Shown here in pieces: positions 17,608-26,427 of a DNA stretch of 64,000 nt. The notes beneath the pieces were generated by a model. The model was not told the origin of the DNA. It worked only from the letters and a program-made list of their open reading frames with translations, and did no database searches. The stretch lies in contig NZ_BTHK01000013.1 of the NCBI RefSeq assembly GCF_033242365.1, forward strand, positions 1 to 64,000. The letters run 5' to 3'. Made by a program: the position numbers and the translations under genes. This DNA comes from Lachnoanaerobaculum sanguinis. Lineage in GTDB: Bacteria > Bacillota > Clostridia > Lachnospirales > Lachnospiraceae. Numbering within the stretch: position 1 is the stretch's first letter; every line of letters starts with the position of its first letter.

Positions 17608-18618
17608 TTATTTTTTAGAATCTCCCTTATTACCGGTTCTGAATTCGATAAACTTACCTGTACCTATAGCAACAGCTGTCAAAGGATTGTCAGCTATCAC
17701 TGTATTGATACCTGTCTTTTCCTCAATAAGAGCGTCAAGACCTGAAAGTAATGCACCACCGCCGGTAAGTACAATACCTCTGTCATATACATCGGCCGCA
17801 AGCTCAGGTGGTGTTCTCTCCAAAACATTGTGAACCGAATCTACAATCTGCATTGCAGGCTCTCTGAGTGCCTCTAAAGTCTCATCAGAGTTAACCTCTA
17901 TAGTCTTTGGAAGTCCTGTTACAAGGTTTCTACCCTTAACTTCCATAGTAAGAACCTCAGGTCTTCTGTATGCTGCACCGATATTAATCTTAATTTCTTC
18001 CGCTGTTCTCTCACCGATTAAAAGATTGTGCTTCTTTCTCATATATCTCACTATAGACTCATCGAAATCGTCACCTGCAATCTTAATTGAAGTACTTACA
18101 ACAGTACCTCCAAGAGATATAACTGCGATATCCGCTGTACCTCCACCGATATCAACTATCATGTTTCCTACAGCCTTCTCAATATCAATTCCTGCACCTA
18201 TAGCGGCAGCTACAGGCTCCTCAATAATCTTAACTTCTCTTGCACCTGCAGAATATGTTGCATCCTCTACAGCCTTCTTCTCGACCTCAGTAGCACCTGA
18301 CGGTATACATACTGCAATTCTCGGCTTTCTGAAAGTCTTCTTTCCTACCGCCTTGTCGATAAAGTACTTTAACATCTTTTCTGTTATTGTATAATCTGAA
18401 ATAACACCCTGACGAAGCGGTCTTACCGCCACAATATTTCCCGGTGTTCTTCCGATCATAAGTCTGGCTTCTTCACCTATGGCCTGTATCTTGCCGTTTT
18501 CTCTATCTATAGCTACAACACTTGGCTCTTTTAAAACAACACCCTTGCCCTTTATATAAACTAAGATACTTGCTGTTCCAAGATCTATACCAATGTCATT
18601 GGATGTAAACCAAAACAT
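17608..18618 (-). CDS. mreB: Rod-shape-determining protein MreB
   Basis: The 336-residue actin homologue polymerises under the membrane and guides lateral cell-wall synthesis. IGIDLGTASILVYIKG is the phosphate-1 loop, IVDIGGGTADIAVISLGG the phosphate-2 loop and GIVLTGGGALLSGLDALI the adenosine motif. The frame extends to a TTG at 18630, but the ATG at 18618 (MFWFTSNDIG) sits 5 nt after GGAGGAG and is the better start. It is not followed by mreC/mreD here; recD2 comes next. Confidence 0.95.
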   Translation of the reverse strand: MFWFTSNDIGIDLGTASILVYIKGKGVVLKEPSVVAIDRENGKIQAIGEEARLMIGRTPGNIVAVRPLRQGVISDYTITEKMLKYFIDKAVGKKTFRKPRIAVCIPSGATEVEKKAVEDATYSAGAREVKIIEEPVAAAIGAGIDIEKAVGNMIVDIGGGTADIAVISLGGTVVSTSIKIAGDDFDESIVRYMRKKHNLLIGERTAEEIKINIGAAYRRPEVLTMEVKGRNLVTGLPKTIEVNSDETLEALREPAMQIVDSVHNVLERTPPELAADVYDRGIVLTGGGALLSGLDALIEEKTGINTVIADNPLTAVAIGTGKFIEFRTGNKGDSKK

Positions 18619-18669
18619 ATTCTCCTCCAAACTACTTATTATAAATTTTAATGTAACACACTGTATACT

Positions 18670-18698
18670 ATTCTACAACAAATAATGAAATTAGCCAA
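18670..18698 (-). promoter_or_regulatory. Promoter upstream of mreB
   Basis: On the minus strand TTGGCT (18693-18698), a 17-nt spacer and TAGAAT (18670-18675) lie about 50 nt before the mreB start. Confidence 0.55.
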
Positions 18699-18765
18699 TA
18701 TCAATATTTAGAAATAAATTATAAAGAAATACGATATTTCTATGTAAAACCGCTTTTGACTAAAA

Positions 18766-20550
18766 TTATGAGGCAAAAACTTGAAAACCGATTGTTGATT
18801 TCTTCTCTTCAAAAACAGTTGTATCACAAAAATCTTCCCTTTTTAATATATATTCAATATCAGCCTCAACTTCATCTCCTCCGTAATTTCTTAATGCGAA
18901 GTTTAAAACTGCCATTTCTACAAGATTCCTGCAAAATCTTCCGTTTCCGTTTTCAACATTTTTTGTAGAGCTCGCACATATTTCTTTAATAAACTCATTT
19001 GCATTAATGTCTATTGAAAATCCTCTTTTACCTGCTTCAAGATCACAGATATCTGACAGTTCATCTGTAGTATAGTCGTCAAATCTCACTCTAAAAGGTA
19101 CTCTTGATCTAAGTCCGGGATTTCGCAAGAAAAACTCATCCATCTCATAAGGATAACCTGCGAATATTACTATAGTGTCCTTTCTGTTGTTTTCCATCTC
19201 CTGAACAATCATATTTATAGCTTCATCACCGAATTCTCCCCTTCCTTCTTCCAAAAGAGAATATGCCTCATCTATAAAAAGCACTCCCCCCTTGGCCCTT
19301 TGGAATATACTTTGTACCATGGGAGCTGTTTGTCCCACATACTGTGCTACAAGATCGGCTCTTCCTACCTCTATAAACTCTCCTGTTTTTATAATACCGA
19401 TTTCTTTCAGTAATCCTGCCACAATCCTTGCTACAGTGGTTTTGGCAGTACCCGGATTTCCGACAAATTCCATATTCAAAGTTATAGGCTCTAACTGTTC
19501 TCCCTTTTCTTCCATAGCTTTTCTCATCTTTGCAAACGCCAAAATCTTTTTTACTTGATCCTTTGCAGCCTTTATACCCACCAAAGCCTGCAATTCATCC
19601 ATATAATTGCGCTTATCCGCTATATCATCAAAAATGTCTTCAGGTATTGGAGGAAATTCGGCAGGATCCATATTTTCAAATAATTCATCTTCATACGAAC
19701 TTACATAATTCTTTTCAACAAGCTGTGCTCTGATTTCCGCAACATGTTTCCTGCCGAGGTTTTTAACCTTAAGAAGTTCCATATCAGACATCTCAAGAAG
19801 CTTCTTTATAGATGTTATATTTGCCTTCTTTAATGAATTATAAGATCTAACCCCCAATTCCAGATTGTCGATGGAGTCTTTATCCAACTTTTGTTGCATA
19901 CCAAGTACTTTCAAAAGAATGATAATATAATCTCGTAAATTCTTTTTACTTATATTATTATCACTTGCTTCATCTCCTACCTCTTCTAAAACACAACCCT
20001 TAAAGACCATACTTATAAGTGATTTAAGCTTTTTGGATATTCTTTGCGGAAAATCAAAAACAATACTTCCAACATTACCATCTTTATTTCCTCCGGCTTT
20101 AATAATCACACTGATATGTCCTCCAACCTCACTTATCTCCTTACACATTGCCTCAAAATATTCGGATTTAGGAATCATATATATTATGTCATCATCTATA
20201 AAATTCATATTCATACTCTCACAGGCAATCGCTCTATACTTTACTCTGTCATTCTTGGAGAATTTATCTTCCAAAATATACTTGTCAGGAATTACCTTTG
20301 CGTAATTACCGAAAATCCAGTCAAACTCATCTGTAGAAACCTTCTTGTCCGCATCCAAGTATATATAGTTTTTATAAGGCTCACCCTGATTCATTACAAT
20401 TTCAAATCCCAAAGTCTCACCTTCTTTTAAATACATTCCATAGGTCATAAATCTGTCACTGACACCATATATCTCACCGTTAAATTCACCTGTATATACT
20501 ATTGATGTTGAACATAAGAATTCTTTACGTATTTCATTTGTTTTATTCAT
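18766..20550 (-). CDS. CbbX/SpoVK-type AAA+ ATPase with an RNA polymerase alpha-CTD-like domain
   Basis: A 594-residue protein of unknown role (residue numbers here count from the ATG at 20556). Residues 1-220 form an unrecognised domain. Residues about 226-284 (ELGVRSYNSLKKANITSIKK ... LLKVKNLGRKHVAEIRAQL) resemble the C-terminal DNA/UP-element-binding domain of the RNA polymerase alpha subunit, with the helix-hairpin-helix NLGRK. Residues 320-590 are an AAA+ module: Walker A GNPGTAKT (366-373), Walker B VLFIDEAYSLL (425-435) and an arginine-finger region LRNPGLRSRVPF. CbbX/SpoVK/EccA relatives remodel protein complexes. Two ATGs are 6 nt apart; the second (20550) has better spacing from an AGAGG site. 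It has its own promoter and structured leader. Confidence 0.85.
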   Translation of the reverse strand: MNKTNEIRKEFLCSTSIVYTGEFNGEIYGVSDRFMTYGMYLKEGETLGFEIVMNQGEPYKNYIYLDADKKVSTDEFDWIFGNYAKVIPDKYILEDKFSKNDRVKYRAIACESMNMNFIDDDIIYMIPKSEYFEAMCKEISEVGGHISVIIKAGGNKDGNVGSIVFDFPQRISKKLKSLISMVFKGCVLEEVGDEASDNNISKKNLRDYIIILLKVLGMQQKLDKDSIDNLELGVRSYNSLKKANITSIKKLLEMSDMELLKVKNLGRKHVAEIRAQLVEKNYVSSYEDELFENMDPAEFPPIPEDIFDDIADKRNYMDELQALVGIKAAKDQVKKILAFAKMRKAMEEKGEQLEPITLNMEFVGNPGTAKTTVARIVAGLLKEIGIIKTGEFIEVGRADLVAQYVGQTAPMVQSIFQRAKGGVLFIDEAYSLLEEGRGEFGDEAINMIVQEMENNRKDTIVIFAGYPYEMDEFFLRNPGLRSRVPFRVRFDDYTTDELSDICDLEAGKRGFSIDINANEFIKEICASSTKNVENGNGRFCRNLVEMAVLNFALRNYGGDEVEADIEYILKREDFCDTTVFEEKKSTIGFQVFAS

Positions 20551-20836
20551 TGCCATACCTCTTTTCTTTTTAAAATTATTTTGTTATTGTCGCAGTCTGT
20601 AATAACTCTTCCTTGGCATGCTCACTTTATTAGGTCTTCGCATACTTCACCGGCCGGCCGTCATTTGCATCTGCGGATTTAATTTTCAAGGTGCAAAAAA
20701 GCACAGCAAAAAGCCATTGCCTTTAAAATTGACGCACTACCCCTAGGTAGTACGATTCATTCTAAAAACAATGGCTGAAATATAAATCAATTAAATTTTA
20801 CCTAGATATATTAGCACATGTATTTCATTAATACAA
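20551..20836 (-). promoter_or_regulatory. Promoter and structured leader with terminator-like hairpin, upstream of the AAA+ gene
   Basis: On the minus strand TTGTAT (20831-20836), a 17-nt spacer and TAATAT (20808-20813) predict a transcript starting near 20800 and a leader of about 250 nt. Inside it, AGCCATTG and CAATGGCT (20769-20776 and 20712-20719) close a 65-nt element with an inner ACTACC/GGTAGT hairpin (20736-20751), and TTTTT follows. A second short hairpin (GTGC/GCAC around a T6 loop) comes next. This looks like an attenuator or riboswitch-like leader; I do not recognise a known class. Apart from this the 390-nt gap before the plus-strand gene holds only AT-rich sequence. Confidence 0.5.
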
Positions 20837-20892
20837 TACATATTATTAAAGTGTAAAATAAAAATGATATTCTTATACGGTACATTTTATTG

Positions 20893-20898
20893 TATAAT
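20893..20898 (+). promoter_or_regulatory. Possible -10 box of the thioesterase gene
   Basis: A perfect TATAAT lies 46 nt upstream of the plus-strand start codon; the matching -35 (TTCTTA at 20870) is poor. Confidence 0.35.
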
Positions 20899-20943
20899 TA
20901 TTAAAATCAATCGGATTAAATGCCGATTATCAGGAGGATGCAT

Positions 20944-21354
20944 ATGGATTATGAGAAACTGAAATCATTTAGAAATATAAACAACAACTTTGCAAAATTA
21001 CTTGGCATAGAACTTACCGAGCTTTCAAACGGCTATGCCAAAGCTGAAATGAAAGTCACAAAAGAACTTTTAAATCCCATAGGCTCAATACATGGAGGCT
21101 GCCTCTATACCATCGCCGATATAGCAGGCGGTGCCGCCGCAAGTTCCTACGGAATACATGTTACCACAATTGACGGAAACTTCCATTATCTGCGTGCCGG
21201 CTTAAATACTAAAGAACTTTCCGCTACCGCCACGGAAATAAAGAAAGGAAAGAAAATCTCCGTCTACAATATATCTGTAAAAGATCAGGACGATGTCGAG
21301 CTTGCAATCGGTATATTTTCATTTATGTCGCTGGGGAAAGAGATAGATATATAA
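20944..21354 (+). CDS. PaaI-family hotdog-fold thioesterase
   Basis: A 136-residue single hotdog domain. LNPIGSIHGGCLYTIADIAGG contains the HGG motif and the aspartate of PaaI/4-hydroxybenzoyl-CoA thioesterase-like enzymes, which hydrolyse acyl- or aryl-CoA thioesters. An upstream ATG at 20920 is possible, but the AGGAGG at 20932-20938 is placed correctly (6 nt) only for the ATG at 20944. It is the only plus-strand host gene in the core region and is monocistronic. The natural substrate cannot be told from sequence. Confidence 0.88.
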   Translation: MDYEKLKSFRNINNNFAKLLGIELTELSNGYAKAEMKVTKELLNPIGSIHGGCLYTIADIAGGAAASSYGIHVTTIDGNFHYLRAGLNTKELSATATEIKKGKKISVYNISVKDQDDVELAIGIFSFMSLGKEIDI

Positions 21355-21383
21355 ATATACAGTATAACAAATATGATACAAAA

Positions 21384-21414
21384 TAACGGCCAAAGCTACC
21401 CGCTTTGACCGTTA
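21384..21414. terminator. Bidirectional terminator between convergent genes
   Basis: TAACGG-CAAAGC pairs with GCTTTG-CCGTTA (one mismatch) in a stem-loop between the convergent thioesterase and zinc-ribbon genes. T-rich sequence lies on both sides. Confidence 0.7.
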
Positions 21415-21452
21415 TTCTATCTTAAATATTAAATTTCATACATCAATTATTA

Positions 21453-22505
21453 TTACATGTTTGAAATCATCCAATAAACTATAAAGTCTATAGATAATCT
21501 TAATACAACGCTTAATACCGTCCAAGTTAAAAATCCTATTAAGGCAACCTTCAGTGTAGCTTTTGCTTTTTTAGGATACATACTCTTCCATGCAAAGTAT
21601 AGAGTCAAACCTATTACAGGAATAAAGAAACATAAAACATTTATACCGGTACTTGGTTCATCGAGTTCATTGGTATTTGCCGTGTTTTCAACGGTGACAT
21701 TTTTTATAGCATTTTCATTACCGACTGTATTTACAGATTGTTTTCCACATACACTCATACTCCACATAATGAAGAAAATACATACTTCATATACATAAAA
21801 AGATATTGTCGCTATAATCCAACAAAGAGTACTTAAACTTGCAAGACTGAATAAGTCCTCAAATATCGTAGTAAATTCGTAGCAAGTAAGATAAATTGTA
21901 CTTACCGTATGGCGCAATACTGTTAAAATCAATATAAATCCACAAAATTTAATAAGCGTTTTATTTTTGCTTAATGCCAGTATACATAGCACAACAAATA
22001 CGACACAATCATCGATTGCGGCCACAAAACTTGTAGGATATATAAATACAGCTTTTAACAAATCAGAAAACATAAATCCACTTCTAAAATATCGGTAGTA
22101 AAGAAATATTACCGGTATCGAGGAAATTATGTTGAATATCTTAGGTACAGCCAATATTATTTTGTTCTTTGAATTCAGAACTAAAAGCCCTACTATCATC
22201 ACTAAAGAAATAATACATAGCAATGAAATATAAAACGGAACACCCATCATTGTTCTTGAGCTGTCAAATATGTCAACAATATAAATCATAAATCTTGATA
22301 AGATGTAAATACCGGCCGAAACTAAAGCTGCTTTTTTGAAATAGCTCGGTATTTCTGTATTTCCGTATTTTTCTACGTTATTATGTGTTTTATCCGGCTT
22401 ATCTTTACTTAATGTAACATTGCTTTCGCTTTGTACAGGCACACCGCAAAAACCGCATACTTTATCACTATCTTCGAGCTGTTTACCGCAATTTGAACAA
22501 AACAT
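21453..22505 (-). CDS. Zinc-ribbon membrane protein of unknown function
   Basis: The 350-residue protein begins with a double-CxxC zinc ribbon (FCSNCGKQLEDSD, CGFCGVPV), then a polar linker, then about eight hydrophobic segments from residue 55 on. A final soluble linker and a C-terminal pair of membrane segments around INVLCFFIPVIGLTLYFAWK resemble the short DUF4190/zinc-ribbon membrane proteins of clostridia. No enzymatic motif is visible. A good AAGGAG site precedes the ATG. It follows the ABC exporter pair but with a 50-nt gap and no clear functional link. Confidence 0.75.
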   Translation of the reverse strand: MFCSNCGKQLEDSDKVCGFCGVPVQSESNVTLSKDKPDKTHNNVEKYGNTEIPSYFKKAALVSAGIYILSRFMIYIVDIFDSSRTMMGVPFYISLLCIISLVMIVGLLVLNSKNKIILAVPKIFNIISSIPVIFLYYRYFRSGFMFSDLLKAVFIYPTSFVAAIDDCVVFVVLCILALSKNKTLIKFCGFILILTVLRHTVSTIYLTCYEFTTIFEDLFSLASLSTLCWIIATISFYVYEVCIFFIMWSMSVCGKQSVNTVGNENAIKNVTVENTANTNELDEPSTGINVLCFFIPVIGLTLYFAWKSMYPKKAKATLKVALIGFLTWTVLSVVLRLSIDFIVYWMISNM

Positions 22506-22555
22506 ATATGCACTCTCCTTAAATTACAGGTCTAAAAATATATACTACATTTTTA

Positions 22556-24454
22556 TTATACCACTTTTCCCGTATAAAGTTGATAATATCTTCCCTTTTG
22601 TTCCAATAAGCTTTCATGTGAGCCGCGCTCTATTATTCTACCCTGCTCAAGTACCATTATTACATCCGAGTTTTTAATGGTTGAGAGTCTGTGGGCAATT
22701 ACAAATGTAGTTCTTCCTTCCATCAATGAGTCCATACCGGCCTGTACAAGCTGTTCTGTTCTTGTATCAATTGACGAGGTAGCCTCATCCAAAATAAGTA
22801 CAGGTGGATCTGCCAAAGCCGCCCTTGCAATGGAAAGTAGCTGTTTTTGACCTTGTGACAGATTTGCACCTCCCTCATGAAGGAATGTATTATATCCGTC
22901 AGGAAGTCTTTCTATAAAGCCGTCGGCATTTGCAAGTCTTGCAGCCGCTCTACACTCCTCATCCGTAGCATCAGGACGTCCGTATCTGATATTTTCCATG
23001 ACGGTATCTGAGAAAAGATTTGTTTCCTGAAGAACCACACCCAAAGATCTTCTAAGGTCATCTTTTTTTATCTTTTCTATGTTTATACCGTCATATCTTA
23101 TCTTACCGTTTTGAATATCATAAAATCTGTTTATAAGATTTGTTATTGTGGTCTTACCTGCACCTGTAGAACCTACAAAGGCAATCTTTTGTCCCTTGTT
23201 TGCAAAGAGATTTATATCATGTAATACTATCTTTTCAGGTACATATCCGAAGTCGACATTTTCAAATACAATATCTCCTTCAAGTTTTGTATATGTGATT
23301 TCGCCGTCAGAATGTATATTCTTCCATGCCCAAATACCGGTTCTTGATTTTGACTCCGATATATTTCCTTTGCCGTCTATTTTTGCATTTACCAGTGTAA
23401 CATAGCCTTCATCTTCTTCTACAGCTTCATCCATAAGTGCAAATACTCTCTGACTTCCGGCAGCCGCCATAACTACCGCATTGAGCTGTTGCGATACGGT
23501 CATAAACGGTCTGTTAAATGCTTTTACCAGTGAAAGGAATGCGGCTATAGTTCCTATTGTTACACCGAAATGACCGTTTATAGCCAGATATCCTCCGACT
23601 ACGGCTATTACTACATAGCTTAAGTTTCCTATTTGTGCAACTATAGGCATAAGTATATTTGCATATCCGTTTGCTTTTGAAGCAGCCACACAGAGATCTT
23701 CATTTATACCCTTAAATCCCTCTATGTTCTTATCTTCATAGTTGAATACCTTTACAACCTTTTGTCCGCTTATCATCTCTTCTATATATCCGTTTACTTT
23801 TCCAAGAGTAGCCTGCTGTATACCGAAATATTTACCCGAAAGACTTGCGGCCTTACCTGAAGCCTGTACGGAAATAATAATCATAATAACCGATACCACC
23901 GTCATCATAGGGCTTAAAATAAGCATTGTTACAAATACGGCAACAAGTGAAATCAATGCTTCCACCAGCTGTGGGAAGGATATTCCTATAAACTGTCGCA
24001 ATGTATCCGTATCATTGGTGTAGATTGACATGATATCACCATGTGAATGTGTATCAAAATATCTTATAGGAAGTTTTTCCATATGTGCAAAAAGATTTCT
24101 TCTTATCTCACGCATGGTTCCCTGTCCTACATTTACCATTATTCTATTGTATGTATATGCGGCTAACACACCGGCTGTAAATATACATATCAGTTTACCT
24201 ATCTCAATTGCAAGCGGAGTAAAATCAGGATTACTTTCTTTTGTAAGAGGAATTATATAATTATCTATAATATCCTGCATAACGGAAGCACTCAGAGAAC
24301 TTACTACCGCCGATATCAGTATTCCTATAATTACAATAAAGATACTTTTTTTATAGTTCTTTAATACAAGTGATATTACTCTTTTCATGCTGTCACTTGC
24401 AACAACCTGTATAGTTTGATTTATACCGCCTTTTTCTCTATTTATTCCCGACAT
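22556..24454 (-). CDS. ABC exporter half-transporter (second of a pair)
   Basis: A 632-residue fused membrane/ATPase protein. Six hydrophobic segments (about residues 25-330) are followed by a nucleotide-binding domain with Walker A GSTGAGKTT, signature NLSQGQKQL and Walker B PVLILDEATSSID. All catalytic residues look intact. An insertion of about 60 residues lies between the membrane and ATPase domains. Its ATG overlaps the stop of the preceding half-transporter (TAATG), so the two probably form a heterodimeric multidrug or peptide exporter such as YheI/YheH or LmrCD. The substrate is unknown. Confidence 0.93.
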   Translation of the reverse strand: MSGINREKGGINQTIQVVASDSMKRVISLVLKNYKKSIFIVIIGILISAVVSSLSASVMQDIIDNYIIPLTKESNPDFTPLAIEIGKLICIFTAGVLAAYTYNRIMVNVGQGTMREIRRNLFAHMEKLPIRYFDTHSHGDIMSIYTNDTDTLRQFIGISFPQLVEALISLVAVFVTMLILSPMMTVVSVIMIIISVQASGKAASLSGKYFGIQQATLGKVNGYIEEMISGQKVVKVFNYEDKNIEGFKGINEDLCVAASKANGYANILMPIVAQIGNLSYVVIAVVGGYLAINGHFGVTIGTIAAFLSLVKAFNRPFMTVSQQLNAVVMAAAGSQRVFALMDEAVEEDEGYVTLVNAKIDGKGNISESKSRTGIWAWKNIHSDGEITYTKLEGDIVFENVDFGYVPEKIVLHDINLFANKGQKIAFVGSTGAGKTTITNLINRFYDIQNGKIRYDGINIEKIKKDDLRRSLGVVLQETNLFSDTVMENIRYGRPDATDEECRAAARLANADGFIERLPDGYNTFLHEGGANLSQGQKQLLSIARAALADPPVLILDEATSSIDTRTEQLVQAGMDSLMEGRTTFVIAHRLSTIKNSDVIMVLEQGRIIERGSHESLLEQKGRYYQLYTGKVV

Positions 24455-26199
24455 TATGCACCTGCCTTATCAAAATCCGCATTGCCTTCAGACTGCGCAT
24501 TTGCTGTGGATCTGTAAATCTCATTAGTCTCAAGCAATTTTTCATGTGTATCAAATCCGACAATCTTACCGTTATCCATTACAATAATCTTATCAGCCTC
24601 TTTTATGGATGATATTCTTTGAGAGATAATGATTTTTGTAGTATTCGGTATCTCTTCTTTGAACGCTCTTCTTATCTTTGCATCTGTAGCGGTATCTACA
24701 GCAGATGTAGAGTCATCAAGTATCAATATCTTAGGGTTTTTAAGCAGTGCTCTTGCAATGCAAAGTCTCTGCTTTTGCCCACCTGATACATTGCTTCCGC
24801 CACGCTCTATCCATGTATCATACTTTTCAGGCATTCTTTCTATAAACTCATCCGCACAAGCAAGTTCACAGGCTCTCTTTATCTCATCCAAAGTAGCGTT
24901 TTCATTTCCCCAACGAAGATTGTCGATTATACTGCCTGAGAAGAGTACATTTTTTTGTAATACCACACTTACCGCATCTCTAAGACTCTTTATATCATAA
25001 TCCTTTACATTCTTTCCGCCCACATATACTTTTCCCTGTGTGGCATCATAAAGTCTTGGAATAAGATTTACCAAAGATGTCTTTGAACTGCCTGTACCAC
25101 CGATTATTCCTATAGTCTGGCCTGATGCTATATGAATATTTATATTTGACAGTACAGGCTTTCCGATACCTGCTTTATATGAAAAGCTTACATTATCAAA
25201 GTCGATGCTGCCGTCCTTTACCTCTTTAGACGCATTTTCCTTTGACTTAATATCACTTTCCTCCTGCAAAACTTCAGCAATTCTCTTTGCACTTGCTTCA
25301 GATAAAGTAATCATTACAAATGCAAACGAGAGCATCATCAGGGATATAAGTATACTCATTATATATGAAAAAAGAGATGTAAGTTCACCTGTAGTTAATG
25401 CTCCGGCTACAATTCTTTTTGCACCGAACCATGACAGCGCAATTATGCAGGCATATATTGTAAGCATCATCAAAGGATTGTTTAATACAACAAGTGATTC
25501 CGCCTTTACAAACAACTGATATAAATTTGTTATAGCCTTATCAAACTTGGATATTTCCTTATCTTCCTGTACATATGATTTTACAACTCTTATACCTGAG
25601 ATATTTTCCTGTACATTTGCATTCAATGCATCATACTTTTCAAATACCTGATTAAAGAGTTTAAAAGCTACGGCGATTATAAGAGCAAGGGCTGTAGCTA
25701 AAAAGAATATGGCAACAAAGAATATAACAGACATATCTTTTGATATAGATACAGTCATAATCAAAGCAAAAATAAGTGTGGCCGGAGCTCTCATCAACAT
25801 TCTAAGTATCATTTGATATGAATTTTGGACATTGGTTATATCTGTAGTAAGTCTTGTAACAAGACTTGCACTTGAAAATTTATCAATATTTGAGAAGGAG
25901 AAATTTTGAATATTTCTAAACATACCTTCTCTCAAATTTTTAGCAAATCCTGCTGAAGCATTTGCACCGTAAATACCCGCGGCTATACCGCATATAAGCC
26001 CAAGAACGGCAAGCGCTATCATAATTGAACCGTATTTTATTACCGCATTGAAATCATTAATTGCAACACCTTTATCAATAATAAATGTCATCATATACGG
26101 TATAAGTAATTCAAATATTACTTCACCAATTATAAATACAATTGTGAGCAGGGAAGCAAGTTTATATTCTTTTATATATTTTGCCAGCACCTTTAACAT
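24454..26199 (-). CDS. ABC exporter half-transporter (first of a pair)
   Basis: A 581-residue half-transporter: six membrane segments, then Walker A GGTGSSKTS, signature NVSGGQKQR and Walker B PKILILDDSTSAVD. The aspartate in place of the catalytic glutamate after Walker B (LDDS rather than LDEA) marks this as the degenerate-site subunit of a heterodimeric exporter; the partner gene next to it keeps LDEA. The open frame continues to 26235, but the ATG at 26199 has a GAGGAG site and gives the usual MLKVLAKYIKEYK start. Confidence 0.93.
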   Translation of the reverse strand: MLKVLAKYIKEYKLASLLTIVFIIGEVIFELLIPYMMTFIIDKGVAINDFNAVIKYGSIMIALAVLGLICGIAAGIYGANASAGFAKNLREGMFRNIQNFSFSNIDKFSSASLVTRLTTDITNVQNSYQMILRMLMRAPATLIFALIMTVSISKDMSVIFFVAIFFLATALALIIAVAFKLFNQVFEKYDALNANVQENISGIRVVKSYVQEDKEISKFDKAITNLYQLFVKAESLVVLNNPLMMLTIYACIIALSWFGAKRIVAGALTTGELTSLFSYIMSILISLMMLSFAFVMITLSEASAKRIAEVLQEESDIKSKENASKEVKDGSIDFDNVSFSYKAGIGKPVLSNINIHIASGQTIGIIGGTGSSKTSLVNLIPRLYDATQGKVYVGGKNVKDYDIKSLRDAVSVVLQKNVLFSGSIIDNLRWGNENATLDEIKRACELACADEFIERMPEKYDTWIERGGSNVSGGQKQRLCIARALLKNPKILILDDSTSAVDTATDAKIRRAFKEEIPNTTKIIISQRISSIKEADKIIVMDNGKIVGFDTHEKLLETNEIYRSTANAQSEGNADFDKAGA

Positions 26200-26229
26200 A
26201 TGTTTTCTCCTCTCTAATATAAAAAAAAA

Positions 26230-26246
26230 TTGCACATAATGTACAA
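26230..26246 (-). promoter_or_regulatory. Possible operator upstream of the ABC exporter genes
   Basis: A 17-bp near-palindrome (TTGCACAT-A-ATGTACAA, one mismatch) lies about 30 bp before the start codon of the first exporter gene, where a MarR- or TetR-type repressor could bind. No regulator gene is adjacent. Confidence 0.35.
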
Positions 26247-26290
26247 TCTTTTAAAACGAAATACCTCTAAATATTCAAGATAAATTTCAT

Positions 26291-26373
26291 GCAGAAAAAG
26301 GGACTTGAACCCTCATGATATTGCTATCACACGGACCTGAACCGTGCGCGTCTGCCAATTCCGCCATTTCTGC
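26291..26373 (-). tRNA. tRNA-Leu (anticodon CAG)
   Basis: The 83-nt minus-strand sequence folds as a class II tRNA. The acceptor stem GCAGAAA/TTTCTGC is perfect, the D-loop holds AATTGGCAGAC, the anticodon stem GCACGG/CCGTGT flanks the loop TTCAGGT (anticodon CAG), a long variable arm follows, and GGTTCAAGTCC is the T arm. CCA is not encoded. It reads CUG leucine codons. Confidence 0.95.
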
Positions 26374-26380
26374 TTATAAC

Positions 26381-26405
26381 GCCACGTAAGATTTACTTAC
26401 GTGGC
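26381..26405 (-). terminator. Hairpin after rplT
   Basis: A perfect 10-bp stem (GCCACGTAAG/CTTACGTGGC) with a 5-nt loop lies between rplT and the tRNA. The minus-strand tail is GTTATAAG, a poor U-tract, so it may also be a processing site that lets rplT transcripts continue into the tRNA. Confidence 0.5.
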
Positions 26406-26427
26406 AAGTATAATACAATACTAATTA

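Noticed and set aside
26291..26373. tRNA-Leu as the prophage attachment site
   Set aside because: The tRNA is intact and separated from the prophage by rplT, rpmI, infC and the IS30 gene.
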